Of a stretch of DNA of 64,000 bases, positions 39,348 through 48,047 are shown one piece after another. The stretch's first letter is position 1. The number at the start of each line of letters is the position of its first letter. Source of the stretch: Denitratimonas yunnanensis (SeqCode) (lineage in GTDB: Bacteria > Pseudomonadota > Gammaproteobacteria > Xanthomonadales > Xanthomonadaceae); contig JAPMLR010000001.1 of assembly GCA_026410415.1 (NCBI GenBank), positions 62,001 to 126,000 of the forward strand, in the 5' to 3' direction. The notes under the pieces are model-generated. The model saw only the letters and a list, made by a program, of their open reading frames with translations, did not search any database and was not told the origin of the DNA. The position numbers and the translations under genes were made by a program.

Positions 39348-42300
39348 ACATCGTCGAGACCAGTCTGCGCCGTCCTGTCACGGTGGTGATGTTCTTCGTC
39401 TCGCTGCTGGTGATCGGCGCGATTGCCAGCGTGCGCTTGCCGCTGGAGCAGTTCCCCGAGATCAACGCACCGTTTCTGGCGGTGTCGCTTCCCTACGCCG
39501 GCTCCACCCCGCAGGAAATCGAGCGCACCCTGGTGCGTCCGGTGGAGGAGGCGCTGGCCACGTTGCCGGGGATCAAGCGCATGCGCGCCCAGGCGCGCGC
39601 CGACGGTGGATTCATCTTCCTGGAGTTCTCCGACTGGGACCGCGACATCGCCATCGCCGCCACGGAGGCGCGCGACCGCATCGACGCCATACGCGACGAG
39701 CTGCCGGATGATTTCCAGCGGTATTTCGTGCAGAAGTTCTCCACCTCCGATGATCCGGTGCTGCGCATGCGCCTGGCGTCCGAGACGCGCGACCTCACTG
39801 CCTCGTACGACCTGATCGATCGTGGTCTGAAGCGTCGTCTGGAGCGTCTGCCGGGCGTCGCGCGCGTGGAGATTTCCGGTGCGCCGCCGAACGAAGTCGA
39901 GATTGCGCTCGACCCCGATCGTCTGACGGCGCACGGGGTCGGCCTGAATGAGCTGGCCGGTCGGCTTCAGGCGATCAACTTTTCCGTCTCGGGTGGCAGC
40001 ATCGATGAGGCCGGTCGCCGTCTGCGCGTGCAGCCGATGGGCGAGTTGAGCGACCTTTCGCAGCTTCGAGACCTGGTGCTGGACGCGCGAGGCCTGAAGC
40101 TTTCCGATGTGGCGGATGTGCGTCTGCAACCGGCGCGGATGGATTATCGCCGTCAACTCGAAGGTCGCCCTGCGGTCGGCATCGATGTGTACAAGGAGCG
40201 CAGCGCCAATCTCGTCGAGATTTCCCGTGCGGCCCTGGCCGAGGTGAATCGAATCTCCGAGGATCCCGAGTTCAAGGGCATCAGCTTCGTGCTGATCGAC
40301 GATCAGGGCAGGAACGTCACCGAGTCGCTGCTCGAACTCACCGAGGCCGGCATCATCGGTCTGCTGCTCGCGATCGCGGTGCTGTACTTCTTCCTGCGGC
40401 ATTGGCCATCGACGCTGATGGTGACGCTTGCCATCCCGGTATGCTTCATCATGACGCTGGGCTTCATGCACTTCTTCGGCGTCACGCTGAACGTGCTGTC
40501 GATGATGGGGTTGCTGCTGGCCGTGGGCATGCTGGTGGACAACGCCGTTGTGGTGGTGGAAAGCATTTACCAGGAGCGCGAGAAGCATCCGGGCACGCCG
40601 CGTCTGGCGGCAGTGATCGGCACCCGTCACGTGGCCATCGCGCTGTCCGCCGGCACCTTGTGCCATTGCATCGTGTTCGTGCCGAACCTGTTCGGCGAGA
40701 CCAACCAGATCAGCATCTTCATGGTGCAGATCGCCGTCACCATCACGGTGTCGCTGCTGGCCTCGTGGCTGGTGGCGATCAGCCTCATCCCGATGCTGGC
40801 TTCGCGGATGAAAACCCCGCCCGCGGCAATGGACGAACAGGGCCTCATCGGTCGCCTGCGCAACAGGTATGCGGAGCTCCTGCGTTGGAGTCTGCGGCAT
40901 CGTGGCTGGAGCGTGCTGGCGATCCTGGTGATCGTGCTTGCCAGCATGGTGCCGATGGGGATGATGAAAACCGACATGTTCCAGAGTTCGCAGGGGCGCA
41001 CGCTCAACCTGTACTACCAGTGGCGCGGCGCCTACACGCTCGAGCAGATGCAGCAGGAGATCGACAAGGTCGAAAGCTGGATCGGCGAGCGTCGCGACGA
41101 GCTTCAGGTGGAGCAGATCTATTCGTGGTTCAGCGAGCAAGGCTGGGGTGGCACGCGCCTGACCCTGCGCTCCAGCGGTCGTGGCTTGCGTGCGTCCGAG
41201 CAAGTCATGGACGAGATCCGCGAGGGCCTGCCCAAGTCCGCCCGGGCCACGTTCGGATTCCAGGGCGATCAGGGCGGCAACCAATCCGAAGGCATTTCGA
41301 TGTCGCTGGTCGGTGATTCGGCCGAAGTGCTGCAGGAGCTGGGAGACGCACTTGTTCCGCTGATGGCCCAACGACCGGAATTGCGTGATGTGCGCGTGGA
41401 AACCGGCGATCGCAACAGCGAGTTGGCGATCCGGGTGGATCGCGAACGCGCCGCGCGCTACGGCTTCTCCGCGCAGGAGGTGGCGACGTACGTGGGCATC
41501 GCGTTGCGCGGCACGCCGCTGCGCGAGTTCCGGCGCGACAGCAGCGAGGTTCCGGTGCAACTGCGCTTTGCCGATGCCCAGAGCACCGGCATCGCCGACC
41601 TTTCCGGTTTTACCCTTCGCGCGGCCTCCGGCGAGCAGATTCCGTTGATGGCCCTGATCAGCGTCGACTTGCGTCCTTCCGCCACGCAGGTTACCCGCGT
41701 GGATCGCCAGACCATGCTGGAACTCAAAGCCGATCTTGCCCCGGGCATCACCGCGCCGGAAGCGCGCAAGGGCATGGAGGCGGTGATGGCGTCCGCCAGC
41801 CTGCCGGCGGGTTATCGCTACACGTTCGAAGGCGCGTTCCGCCAGAACGATGAGGCCGGAAAGCAGATGATGTTCAACACGCTCATTGCCCTGGTGATGA
41901 TTTACGTGGTGATGGCAGCGGTGTTCGAGTCGCTGCTTTTTCCGGCGGCGATCTTGTCGGGCATCTTCTTCTCGATTCTCGGCGTGTTCTGGTTGTTCGC
42001 GCTTACCGGCACCACGTTCACGATCATGGCCTCGATCGGCATTCTGGTGTTGATGGGCGTGGTGGTGAACAACGGCATCGTGATGGTGGAACACATCAAC
42101 ACGTTGCGACGCAGTGGGCTTTCCCGCAACGAAGCGTTGGTGCAGGGCTGTCGCGACCGCTTGCGGCCGGTGCTGATGACGATGGGTTGCGCGATTCTGG
42201 GCATGGTGCCGATCAGCCTCTCCACCACCCAGATTGCCGGTGGCGGCCCGCCGTACTACCCGATGGCACGCGCCATCGCCGGCGGCCTGGCGTTTTCCAC

Positions 42301-42439
42301 CGTGGTGACGCTGCTGTTCCTGCCCACCATCTACGCCATTCTTGATGACATCAGCCTGGCCATGCGGCGGATCGTGACGCGGGTGCGCGGCGCGCATCCG
42401 GAAGATGTCTTGCCGGCTGCGCAGCCGCCATCCTCGTGA
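39344..42439 (+). CDS. RND efflux transporter permease subunit 2
   Basis: A 1031-residue RND pump of normal length, clearly different from its neighbour. It starts with GTG at 39344 (MNIVETSLRRPVTVVMFFVSLLVIG), overlapping the stop of permease 1. The TM4 segment GLLLAVGMLVDNAVVVVESI has one Asp where permease 1 has two (GLVVDDS), a difference also seen between heteromeric RND partners such as MdtB and MdtC. A second-repeat counterpart is MGVVVNNGIVMVEHIN, lacking acidic residues. Two unlike permeases behind one adaptor suggest a heterotrimeric pump. No outer-membrane factor follows, so a TolC-like channel must come from elsewhere. The substrate cannot be inferred. Confidence 0.92.
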   Translation: MNIVETSLRRPVTVVMFFVSLLVIGAIASVRLPLEQFPEINAPFLAVSLPYAGSTPQEIERTLVRPVEEALATLPGIKRMRAQARADGGFIFLEFSDWDRDIAIAATEARDRIDAIRDELPDDFQRYFVQKFSTSDDPVLRMRLASETRDLTASYDLIDRGLKRRLERLPGVARVEISGAPPNEVEIALDPDRLTAHGVGLNELAGRLQAINFSVSGGSIDEAGRRLRVQPMGELSDLSQLRDLVLDARGLKLSDVADVRLQPARMDYRRQLEGRPAVGIDVYKERSANLVEISRAALAEVNRISEDPEFKGISFVLIDDQGRNVTESLLELTEAGIIGLLLAIAVLYFFLRHWPSTLMVTLAIPVCFIMTLGFMHFFGVTLNVLSMMGLLLAVGMLVDNAVVVVESIYQEREKHPGTPRLAAVIGTRHVAIALSAGTLCHCIVFVPNLFGETNQISIFMVQIAVTITVSLLASWLVAISLIPMLASRMKTPPAAMDEQGLIGRLRNRYAELLRWSLRHRGWSVLAILVIVLASMVPMGMMKTDMFQSSQGRTLNLYYQWRGAYTLEQMQQEIDKVESWIGERRDELQVEQIYSWFSEQGWGGTRLTLRSSGRGLRASEQVMDEIREGLPKSARATFGFQGDQGGNQSEGISMSLVGDSAEVLQELGDALVPLMAQRPELRDVRVETGDRNSELAIRVDRERAARYGFSAQEVATYVGIALRGTPLREFRRDSSEVPVQLRFADAQSTGIADLSGFTLRAASGEQIPLMALISVDLRPSATQVTRVDRQTMLELKADLAPGITAPEARKGMEAVMASASLPAGYRYTFEGAFRQNDEAGKQMMFNTLIALVMIYVVMAAVFESLLFPAAILSGIFFSILGVFWLFALTGTTFTIMASIGILVLMGVVVNNGIVMVEHINTLRRSGLSRNEALVQGCRDRLRPVLMTMGCAILGMVPISLSTTQIAGGGPPYYPMARAIAGGLAFSTVVTLLFLPTIYAILDDISLAMRRIVTRVRGAHPEDVLPAAQPPSS

Positions 42440-42451
42440 TGGCGGCGCCGC

Positions 42452-43306
42452 TCATTCTTCGATCTGCGAAGCGGCGAATTCGGCGTCGAGTTTTTCCATG
42501 GCATCGCGCGGCTTGAGCTTGGCGGCTTTTTCGTATTCGCCGGCGGCCTGGTCTTCCTTTTTGCTGCCGTAGAACAGCATCAGGCCGTTGCCGTATTCGA
42601 TGTGGGCGATGGGCGAATCGGGCGTGAGTTCGATGGCACGCTTGAGCAATGCCTCGCCGGTGGCGGCTTTTGCGCCATAGGTGAGCCCTGCGATCAGGCC
42701 GCCGACCTTGGAGACGACTTCGGCGTGGTACAGGCCGAGCGCGGTGTGCGCCTCGGCGTGATCCGGTTGCAATTCCAGAGTGCGCTCCAATGCGGCTTTC
42801 ACCTTGCCGGCCAAGCCTTGCGTGAGCGCCTTGGCGATGGAAATGCACTGGCTGTAGCGGCCCAGTGCGAAGGCATAGCGGAAGTGCGAGTTGGCTTCGT
42901 CGGGCAGGGCGGCGATGGCGGTTTCGGCCAGTTTCACGAGGTCGGAAAAGCGTTTTTCGCGCGCCTTGTCGTCGTCGAGCAGATGTACGGCGTGGATGCC
43001 GGCGGCCTTGATGGCGACCGATGTGCCGAGTGGGCCGAGCGCGCTGCCGGCATCGAAGGCTTCCTGAAAATCACCGCGATGGAATGCGCGCCAGGCATCG
43101 GCAAGCGATTCGGCCAGTGCGCCGGCCTGAGTGGCTTTGCCGAGCTTGGGGTTGGCGCTGATGAGGTCGGCGACGCGGGCTTCATCGGGAAACGGCTCCA
43201 GGTCGCCGGCGTGCAATTTGTTCCATGCCTTGGCGAGCTTGGCGCCGGCGTAGTCGAACCTGGCGTCGGGAAAAGGAAATGCCGTCCAGCGCGTGGTCTT
43301 TGCCAT
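42452..43306 (-). CDS. TPR-like protein of unknown function
   Basis: A 284-residue protein built of helix pairs. Typical TPR halves are visible near residues 130-160 (AETAIAALPDEANSHFRYAFALGRYSQ), 180-205 (LERTLELQPDHAEAHTALGLYHAEVV) and 225-255 (LLKRAIELTPDSPIAHIEYGNGLML). There is no signal peptide. The first 60 residues (WTAFPFPDARFDYAGAKLAKAWNKLHAGD) are conserved-looking but unassigned. It may be a scaffold; nothing in its neighbours suggests a pathway. It converges with the RND operon (12 bp) and lies downstream of, and in the same direction as, the TetR gene. Confidence 0.75.
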   Translation of the reverse strand: MAKTTRWTAFPFPDARFDYAGAKLAKAWNKLHAGDLEPFPDEARVADLISANPKLGKATQAGALAESLADAWRAFHRGDFQEAFDAGSALGPLGTSVAIKAAGIHAVHLLDDDKAREKRFSDLVKLAETAIAALPDEANSHFRYAFALGRYSQCISIAKALTQGLAGKVKAALERTLELQPDHAEAHTALGLYHAEVVSKVGGLIAGLTYGAKAATGEALLKRAIELTPDSPIAHIEYGNGLMLFYGSKKEDQAAGEYEKAAKLKPRDAMEKLDAEFAASQIEE

Positions 43307-43388
43307 GATCCGAGGTCTGCCGAGAGGGGAGCGGCAGCATTGCAATGCAACAAGGGGTTGGCAAGCTGCGCCGCATCAGCAGCGCGGC

Positions 43389-44030
43389 TCAGGCAGCCTC
43401 GTTTGCCATGGCGCGTGCGCCGGTGATGATCATCCGGATCATGGTGGAGAGCTCGTCGATCAGCTGCGGGTCGCGCGTGCTCGGGTGGTCCATGGCGATG
43501 GCGCCGGTGGCGAAGACCAGTCGCGTGATGGCGCGGGAGACCAGTGCCGGCTCGTGCAGCGGGGCGCCGGCTGCCTCGGCCAGGCGGATCAGGTCGACGC
43601 GCAACTCTTCCTCGAAGAAGTTGAGCTGCCGGTCGACGGCCCGCTTGAACGCATCCGATCCGGCCGTGCCCTCGCGCAGAAGCAGGTGCAGCAGCTTGTC
43701 ATCGGCACGGAGCTGCTCGAAGAAGGTTTCCACCGAACTGCGGACGACGCTGCGCTCGGGGGTTACCCGATGCCTGGCCTGGCCGATGATGGTGCGCAAC
43801 GATGTGCCGGCCTGCTCGATCAGCGCAACGGCAAGTTCATCGATGTCGCGGAAGTGGCGGTAGAAGCTGTTGGGCGCGATCTGCGCCGCGCGCGCCACCT
43901 CGCGCAGGCTCAACGTGGAGACGCTGCGATGCGGACCGAGCAGCGACAATGCGGCTGCGATCAGGTCTTCGCGCGCGATGCTGGGCTTGCGGCCGGGACC
44001 GGAATCGGGGATGGCGAGGGGAATATGCAC
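43389..44030 (-). CDS. TetR-family repressor, FabR/DesT-like
   Basis: A 213-residue TetR regulator. The HTH is at residues ~18-65: GRKPSIAREDLIAAALSLLGPHRSVSTLSLREVARAAQIAPNSFYRHFRDIDELAVAL, with the NSFYRHF recognition helix typical of FabR and DesT rather than the usual YYHF. The C-terminal domain (ETFFEQLRADDKLLHLLLREGTAGS) matches the same subgroup. FabR and DesT sense acyl chains and control unsaturated fatty acid synthesis, so control of the divergent ferredoxin reductase/desaturase pair is very likely. A perfect palindrome in the shared intergenic region is the probable operator. Confidence 0.88.
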   Translation of the reverse strand: MHIPLAIPDSGPGRKPSIAREDLIAAALSLLGPHRSVSTLSLREVARAAQIAPNSFYRHFRDIDELAVALIEQAGTSLRTIIGQARHRVTPERSVVRSSVETFFEQLRADDKLLHLLLREGTAGSDAFKRAVDRQLNFFEEELRVDLIRLAEAAGAPLHEPALVSRAITRLVFATGAIAMDHPSTRDPQLIDELSTMIRMIITGARAMANEAA

Positions 44031-44125
44031 GGGGTGTCTGCGGCGGATTGGCCTCCATCATGGTGCATATCCGCGCGTTTGGCACCTTCGGGCGCTGCTT
44101 TCCGTGAATACGCGGCGTTTGAAAA

Positions 44126-44139
44126 TATACAAGTGTATA
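44126..44139. promoter_or_regulatory. Palindromic operator candidate for the FabR/DesT-like repressor
   Basis: TATACA-AG-TGTATA is a perfect 6-bp inverted repeat with a 2-bp centre, in AT-rich DNA between the divergent repressor (start 44030) and desaturase genes (ATG 44174). The flanking bases extend it weakly. It lies ~35 bp before the reductase ATG, where it would overlap the promoter. Confidence 0.6.
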
Positions 44140-44173
44140 GACAGTTGTTATCTGTCCCGTTAAGGTGCGCACC

Positions 44174-45271
44174 ATGCCCGAATCACGCCCCGCCCAGCCC
44201 CGCGGCTTCCGCCGCCTTCGCTCTTTCCTCGATGCCTGGGTCAACCCCGCGTTCTTCGATTTCTGGGCGTCGCGCGTGAATCGGCTTTGGTCCTGGCAGC
44301 GGCCGCTTGCGCGGGTCGTCGGACGCCAGCAGATCGCTGCGGACGCGGTCACGCTGACATTGCGCGGCAATCGTCATTGTGGCCCTGTGCGGCCCGGACA
44401 GCACATCAATGTGGGTGCCGAGCTTGACGGTCGCCGCGTGACACGCTGCTACAGCCCCGTCGTGAATGCCGATGGCACACTCTCGATCAGCGTGAAGAAG
44501 GTGGCGGATGGCAGGCTGAGTCGCCACCTGTGTGACGGCGTGCGCGTGGGCGACGTACTGGAGATTGGTGCGGCCTTCGGTGACATGACCTTGCCGGAAA
44601 CGGTTGCCGGTGCGTGGTTGTTTCTGGCCGCGGGAAGTGGCATCACGCCGTTGCTGAGTCTGGTACGTGACCTCGCGGCGCGCAGGATGCCGGTATCGGT
44701 GGATTTGATGTACTGGGCGCACGGGGAAGACGACCTCTGGTTTGCCGATGATCTGCGCGCGCTGGCGGCGCGGTGGCCGGCGTTCCGTGTGCATTTCTTC
44801 GTCACCCGCTGCACCCCGCAACGTGAGGATGTAGCGAGCGGGCGCATCGATGCCGTCGCTTTGCAGGAGCTGGTGTCCGTGTTGCCCGAGCGGCGGGTGT
44901 ACGCCTGCGGTCCGACCGGGTTCGTGTCGACGGCACAGGCTTTGCTGGAAGGCTCGGTCGCATCGTTTGCGGCGGAAGCCTTCAGCCCGTCGGATTCCTT
45001 GCCGGTGGAGGATGGCGACGTGCAAGTGCATCTGGCACGTCGCGGCCTGACGTTGTCGTTGCCTCGGGCATCGACCTTGCTCGCGGCGCTGGAAGCGGCC
45101 GGGCTTCGGCCGGAATCCGGTTGCCGCATGGGCATCTGCAATACCTGCGCCTGCGGCAAGCGCTCAGGCGCAACCCGTGATCTTCTTACCGGCGAGCTGA
45201 TCTCCGAGCCGGTTTCCTCGTTGCGCCTGTGCGTCAATCGTGCGGCCAGCGATCTTGTCCTGGATCTTTGA
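44174..45271 (+). CDS. Ferredoxin-NAD(P)H reductase with C-terminal 2Fe-2S domain, desaturase partner
   Basis: A 365-residue electron-transfer protein: a FAD-binding domain with RCYSP (RVTRCYSPVVN near residue 90), an NAD(P)H domain beginning LFLAAGSGITPLLSLVRDL, and a plant-type ferredoxin domain at the C-terminus with CRMGICNTCACG...LRLC, the four cluster cysteines. It would pass electrons from NAD(P)H to the downstream desaturase, like the DesC/DesB pair of Pseudomonas. I use the ATG at 44174 with AAGGTG 6 bp upstream rather than the GTG at 44165. The desaturase follows after 13 bp. Confidence 0.92.
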   Translation: MPESRPAQPRGFRRLRSFLDAWVNPAFFDFWASRVNRLWSWQRPLARVVGRQQIAADAVTLTLRGNRHCGPVRPGQHINVGAELDGRRVTRCYSPVVNADGTLSISVKKVADGRLSRHLCDGVRVGDVLEIGAAFGDMTLPETVAGAWLFLAAGSGITPLLSLVRDLAARRMPVSVDLMYWAHGEDDLWFADDLRALAARWPAFRVHFFVTRCTPQREDVASGRIDAVALQELVSVLPERRVYACGPTGFVSTAQALLEGSVASFAAEAFSPSDSLPVEDGDVQVHLARRGLTLSLPRASTLLAALEAAGLRPESGCRMGICNTCACGKRSGATRDLLTGELISEPVSSLRLCVNRAASDLVLDL

Positions 45272-45284
45272 TTCGATAACCCCA

Positions 45285-46412
45285 ATGACTTCCAACACCA
45301 TTCCACGCAGCCGCCCCCTGACGCCTGAAGAACTCGATCGTTTCGGCGAGGAACTGGACGCGTTGCGCAATCGCACCGTGGCCACGCTCGGCAAGCGCGA
45401 CGCCGACCATATCCGTCGCGTCGCCACGGCCGTGCGATGGCTTGGCGTATCGGGGCGCGCGCTGCTGTTCGTGGGGGCGTTCGTCCATTTGGTGCTGGTT
45501 CCGGCCTGGATTCTCGGGGTGTTGCTGTTGGCGCTCTCGAAGATCCTGGAGAACATGGAGCTGGGGCACAACGTGATCCACGGCCAGTACGACTGGATGG
45601 GCGATCCGCACCTGCAGGGCAAGACCTACGAGTGGGACATCGTCGCCACCGCCGACAACTGGCGCCACACCCACAACTTCCGCCATCACACCTACACCAA
45701 CGTGCGCGGGCTGGACGACGACGTCGGCTATGGCCTGCTGCGCATCTTCCCCGAGCAGCGTTGGCGGCCGTTCTATCTGCTCCAACCGCTGATCGCAGTG
45801 GTGTTTGCGCTGGCTTTCCAGTGGGGCGTGGCGATTCAGGCGCTGAAGGTCGGCCGCTGGTTCAGCGGGCGTGTGCCGACCCGCCGTTTGTTGCAGCAGG
45901 CCCGCCCGGTGTTGCGCAAGGCAGGGCGCCAGCTCGGCAAGGACTACGTGCTGTTTCCGCTGCTGGCGGGGCCGTTCTTCGCCACGGTACTGTTCGGCAA
46001 CGTGGTCGCCAATGCGATCAGGAACGTGTGGACTTACGTGGTCATCTTCTGCGGTCACTTCACCGCGAATGCGGAGACTTTTCCGAAGGAGTGCGTCCGC
46101 AACGAGAGCCGGGGGCATTGGTACCTGCGCCAGTTGCGTGGATCGTCCAATCTTTCCGGCAGCCGCTGGCTGCATCTGCTCACCGGCAACCTGAGCCACC
46201 AGATCGAGCATCATTTCTTTCCGGATGTGCCGGCGAACCGTTACGCCGAGATGGCGCACGAGGTCAAGGCGATCTGCGCGCGGTATGGCCAGCACTACAA
46301 CACCGGCTCGCTGCCGCGCCAGTTCGGGCAGGTGATGTGGCGGATACTGAGGCACGCATTCCCCAGCCGTCCGCGTCCGGAAGCCTCCGCCGCGCTGGTG
46401 GCCGGCTCTTGA
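45285..46412 (+). CDS. Membrane fatty acid desaturase (acyl-CoA/acyl-lipid, DesB-like)
   Basis: A 375-residue integral-membrane di-iron desaturase that introduces a double bond into long acyl chains using O2. The three histidine boxes are present: HNVIHGQ (~105), NWRHTHNFRHH (~132) and HQIEHHFF (~308). Several hydrophobic segments lie between them (about 64-90, 180-200, 235-260). Length and boxes match the DesB/acyl-CoA delta-9 type. It is the second gene of the operon whose first gene supplies electrons and whose divergent neighbour is a FabR/DesT-like repressor, so the whole unit adjusts membrane fluidity. Confidence 0.92.
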   Translation: MTSNTIPRSRPLTPEELDRFGEELDALRNRTVATLGKRDADHIRRVATAVRWLGVSGRALLFVGAFVHLVLVPAWILGVLLLALSKILENMELGHNVIHGQYDWMGDPHLQGKTYEWDIVATADNWRHTHNFRHHTYTNVRGLDDDVGYGLLRIFPEQRWRPFYLLQPLIAVVFALAFQWGVAIQALKVGRWFSGRVPTRRLLQQARPVLRKAGRQLGKDYVLFPLLAGPFFATVLFGNVVANAIRNVWTYVVIFCGHFTANAETFPKECVRNESRGHWYLRQLRGSSNLSGSRWLHLLTGNLSHQIEHHFFPDVPANRYAEMAHEVKAICARYGQHYNTGSLPRQFGQVMWRILRHAFPSRPRPEASAALVAGS

Positions 46413-46464
46413 ATTCCCGGCGGGCGGCCACATTCTCGGCTGCCTCTTCATCAGGAGCCTTGCC

Positions 46465-46770
46465 ATGCCTATCTATGCATTCCGGTGCGAGCAGTGTGGT
46501 CACGAATTCGACAGGCTGCAAAAGCTCTCCGATCCGGATCCAGATACCTGTCCGGAGTGCGCCAAGCCAACCATTCGGCGCAAGTTGAGCGCCCCGCAGT
46601 TCCGTCTGGCGGGCAGCGGCTGGTACGAGACCGACTTCAAGAAAGACAGTGACCGGAAGCGCAATCTTGCCGGTGGCGTCGAAGGCGGCAAGTCCGATAG
46701 CGCCACGGCTGCACAGCCGGCTGCTGCCGCAAGTGATTCTTCCGCATCGCCGAATACCGCGACTGAGTAG
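46465..46770 (+). CDS. FmdB-family zinc-ribbon protein
   Basis: A 101-residue small protein. It begins MPIYAFRCEQCGHEFDRLQK, with Cys8/Cys11 and Cys29/Cys32 (CPEC) forming a zinc ribbon. YETDFKKD near residue 54 is also characteristic of the family. The last ~35 residues are a low-complexity Ala/Ser tail. The family is annotated as putative regulator (FmdB), but the role in gammaproteobacteria is not settled; it often stands near tRNA-ligase or ribosomal genes. A good AGGAG lies 8 bp before the ATG. Confidence 0.88.
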   Translation: MPIYAFRCEQCGHEFDRLQKLSDPDPDTCPECAKPTIRRKLSAPQFRLAGSGWYETDFKKDSDRKRNLAGGVEGGKSDSATAAQPAAAASDSSASPNTATE

Positions 46771-46823
46771 TGCTGCACCCGCTGCATTTGTTTCTGGTGA
46801 CGGTGACAGGTAGTGTTGCGGAC

Positions 46824-47441
46824 ATGAATCGTCTCCTCGCTTCCTCGCTGCTCCTGCTCTTGGCCGGTTGTGCCTCGAGCCCGGTCTCCCACACCGACGT
46901 CGCACCGGAGCCTGCTCCGTCCGATGCTTTCCTGGCCCGCATCGCGCAGCATTGCGGGCAGGCCTTCGCGGGGCGGATCGTGGCCAATGCGCCGGCCTCG
47001 GCCACGCCCGACCCGTTCGAGGGCAAAGCACTGGTGATGCATGTGCGTGGATGTGGCGAGCGCGAGTTGCGCATTCCGTTCCACGTGGGCGACGACCGTT
47101 CTCGCACCTGGGTGCTGACCCGCACTGACACCGGCTTGCGTCTGAAGCATGATCATCGCCACGAGGACGGCAGCGATGATGCGGTGACGATGTACGGCGG
47201 CGATACCTCCGGGCCCGGAACGGCGCAGCGCCAGTCGTTCCCCGTGGATGCCGAGTCGATCGCGATGTTCGGGCGCGAGGGTCTCAGTGCCTCGGTGACC
47301 AACGTCTGGGCGATGGAAATCGAGCCGGACGTGCGTTTCCTCTACGAGCTGGCGCGTCCGGGCAGCGAGCGCCTTTTCCGTGTGGAATTCGATCTTTCCC
47401 GGCCGATCGCAGTGCCGCCGCCACCGTGGGGGTCGGAGTAA
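46824..47441 (+). CDS. Putative lipoprotein of unknown function
   Basis: A 205-residue protein with a lipoprotein signal MNRLLASSLLLLLAGCASS (lipobox LAGC, Cys16). The mature part has a few landmark stretches: IAQHCGQAFAGRIV near residue 37, VMHVRGCGERELRIPFHVGDDRSRTWVL, and near the end FLYELARPGSERLFRVEFDLSRP. Two Cys residues (HCG, GCG) could form a disulfide. No signature I can name. The upstream in-frame Met at 46770 is rejected because it would place the lipobox too far inside. It follows the FmdB gene and precedes the PycTM-like gene by 27 bp, on the same strand. Confidence 0.72.
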   Translation: MNRLLASSLLLLLAGCASSPVSHTDVAPEPAPSDAFLARIAQHCGQAFAGRIVANAPASATPDPFEGKALVMHVRGCGERELRIPFHVGDDRSRTWVLTRTDTGLRLKHDHRHEDGSDDAVTMYGGDTSGPGTAQRQSFPVDAESIAMFGREGLSASVTNVWAMEIEPDVRFLYELARPGSERLFRVEFDLSRPIAVPPPPWGSE

Positions 47442-47468
47442 GCGCAAGGGTGCAGCCGGAGCCTCCCG

Positions 47469-48047
47469 ATGAGTTCTCCCGATCATGATGCAGGGAGTGT
47501 TGCCGCGCCGTCGCTGGCCGCGCGTCCCTTCGACTCGGTGGCCGAGCGCTCGACTGTCGACCATCTGGTCCGCCTGTTCCAGCAGCACCATGTGCAACTG
47601 TCCGCCATGGCGGACACCAAGGCCAACATCATCATCACCGTGTCGTCGATCGTGTTGACGCTTGCCCTGGGCCGGGCCGCGAATCCGGAGTACCGCATAG
47701 CGATGGGGGTTCTGGCGGGATTCACGCTGGTGGCCCTGCTGCTGGCGATCCTTGCAGTCCTGCCGAAGTACCGACGCGTCACGCGGCACAAAGGGACATT
47801 GCCGCCGGATTTCAACATCGTGTTCTTTGGTCATTTCGCCGGACTGGAGCAGGAACGTTTCCTGCGCGAGCTGGCCGAAGCGATGCAGCCGGGGCGTGCC
47901 TACGAGACCGCCGCACGCGATGTGTACGCGTTGGGAAGTTATCTGGCCACGCACAAGTATCCGTATTTGCGGTTGAGCTATTTGTTCTTCCTGTCCGGGT
48001 TTCTTCTCGCCTGCCTGATTCAGGCGTGGCAGATCTTCATGTCGTGA
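47469..48047 (+). CDS. PycTM-like (Pycsar effector family, DUF5706) membrane protein, orphan
   Basis: A 192-residue protein with VDHLVRLFQQHHVQLSAMADTKANIIITVSSIVLTLALG near residues 30-68, the ADTKANI(x)I start typical of DUF5706, the transmembrane effector family of Pycsar anti-phage systems. A second membrane segment (MGVLAGFTLVALLLAILAVLP, about 78-98), a charged middle (GHFAGLEQERFLRELAEAM) and a C-terminal membrane segment (about 167-190) complete the family layout. No uridylate or cytidylate cyclase lies beside it, so if it is an effector its partner is elsewhere; a housekeeping role is as likely. GGAG 8 bp before the ATG. Its end overlaps the convergent gene by 11 bp. Confidence 0.72.
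   Translation: MSSPDHDAGSVAAPSLAARPFDSVAERSTVDHLVRLFQQHHVQLSAMADTKANIIITVSSIVLTLALGRAANPEYRIAMGVLAGFTLVALLLAILAVLPKYRRVTRHKGTLPPDFNIVFFGHFAGLEQERFLRELAEAMQPGRAYETAARDVYALGSYLATHKYPYLRLSYLFFLSGFLLACLIQAWQIFMS

Noticed and set aside
39281..42397. A 1038-codon open frame antisense to RND permease 2, and a 707-codon one (36744-38867) antisense to permease 1
   Set aside because: Their translations are His/Gln/Arg-rich without domains, and they mirror the codon bias of well-identified pumps; such shadow frames are expected in GC-rich genes.
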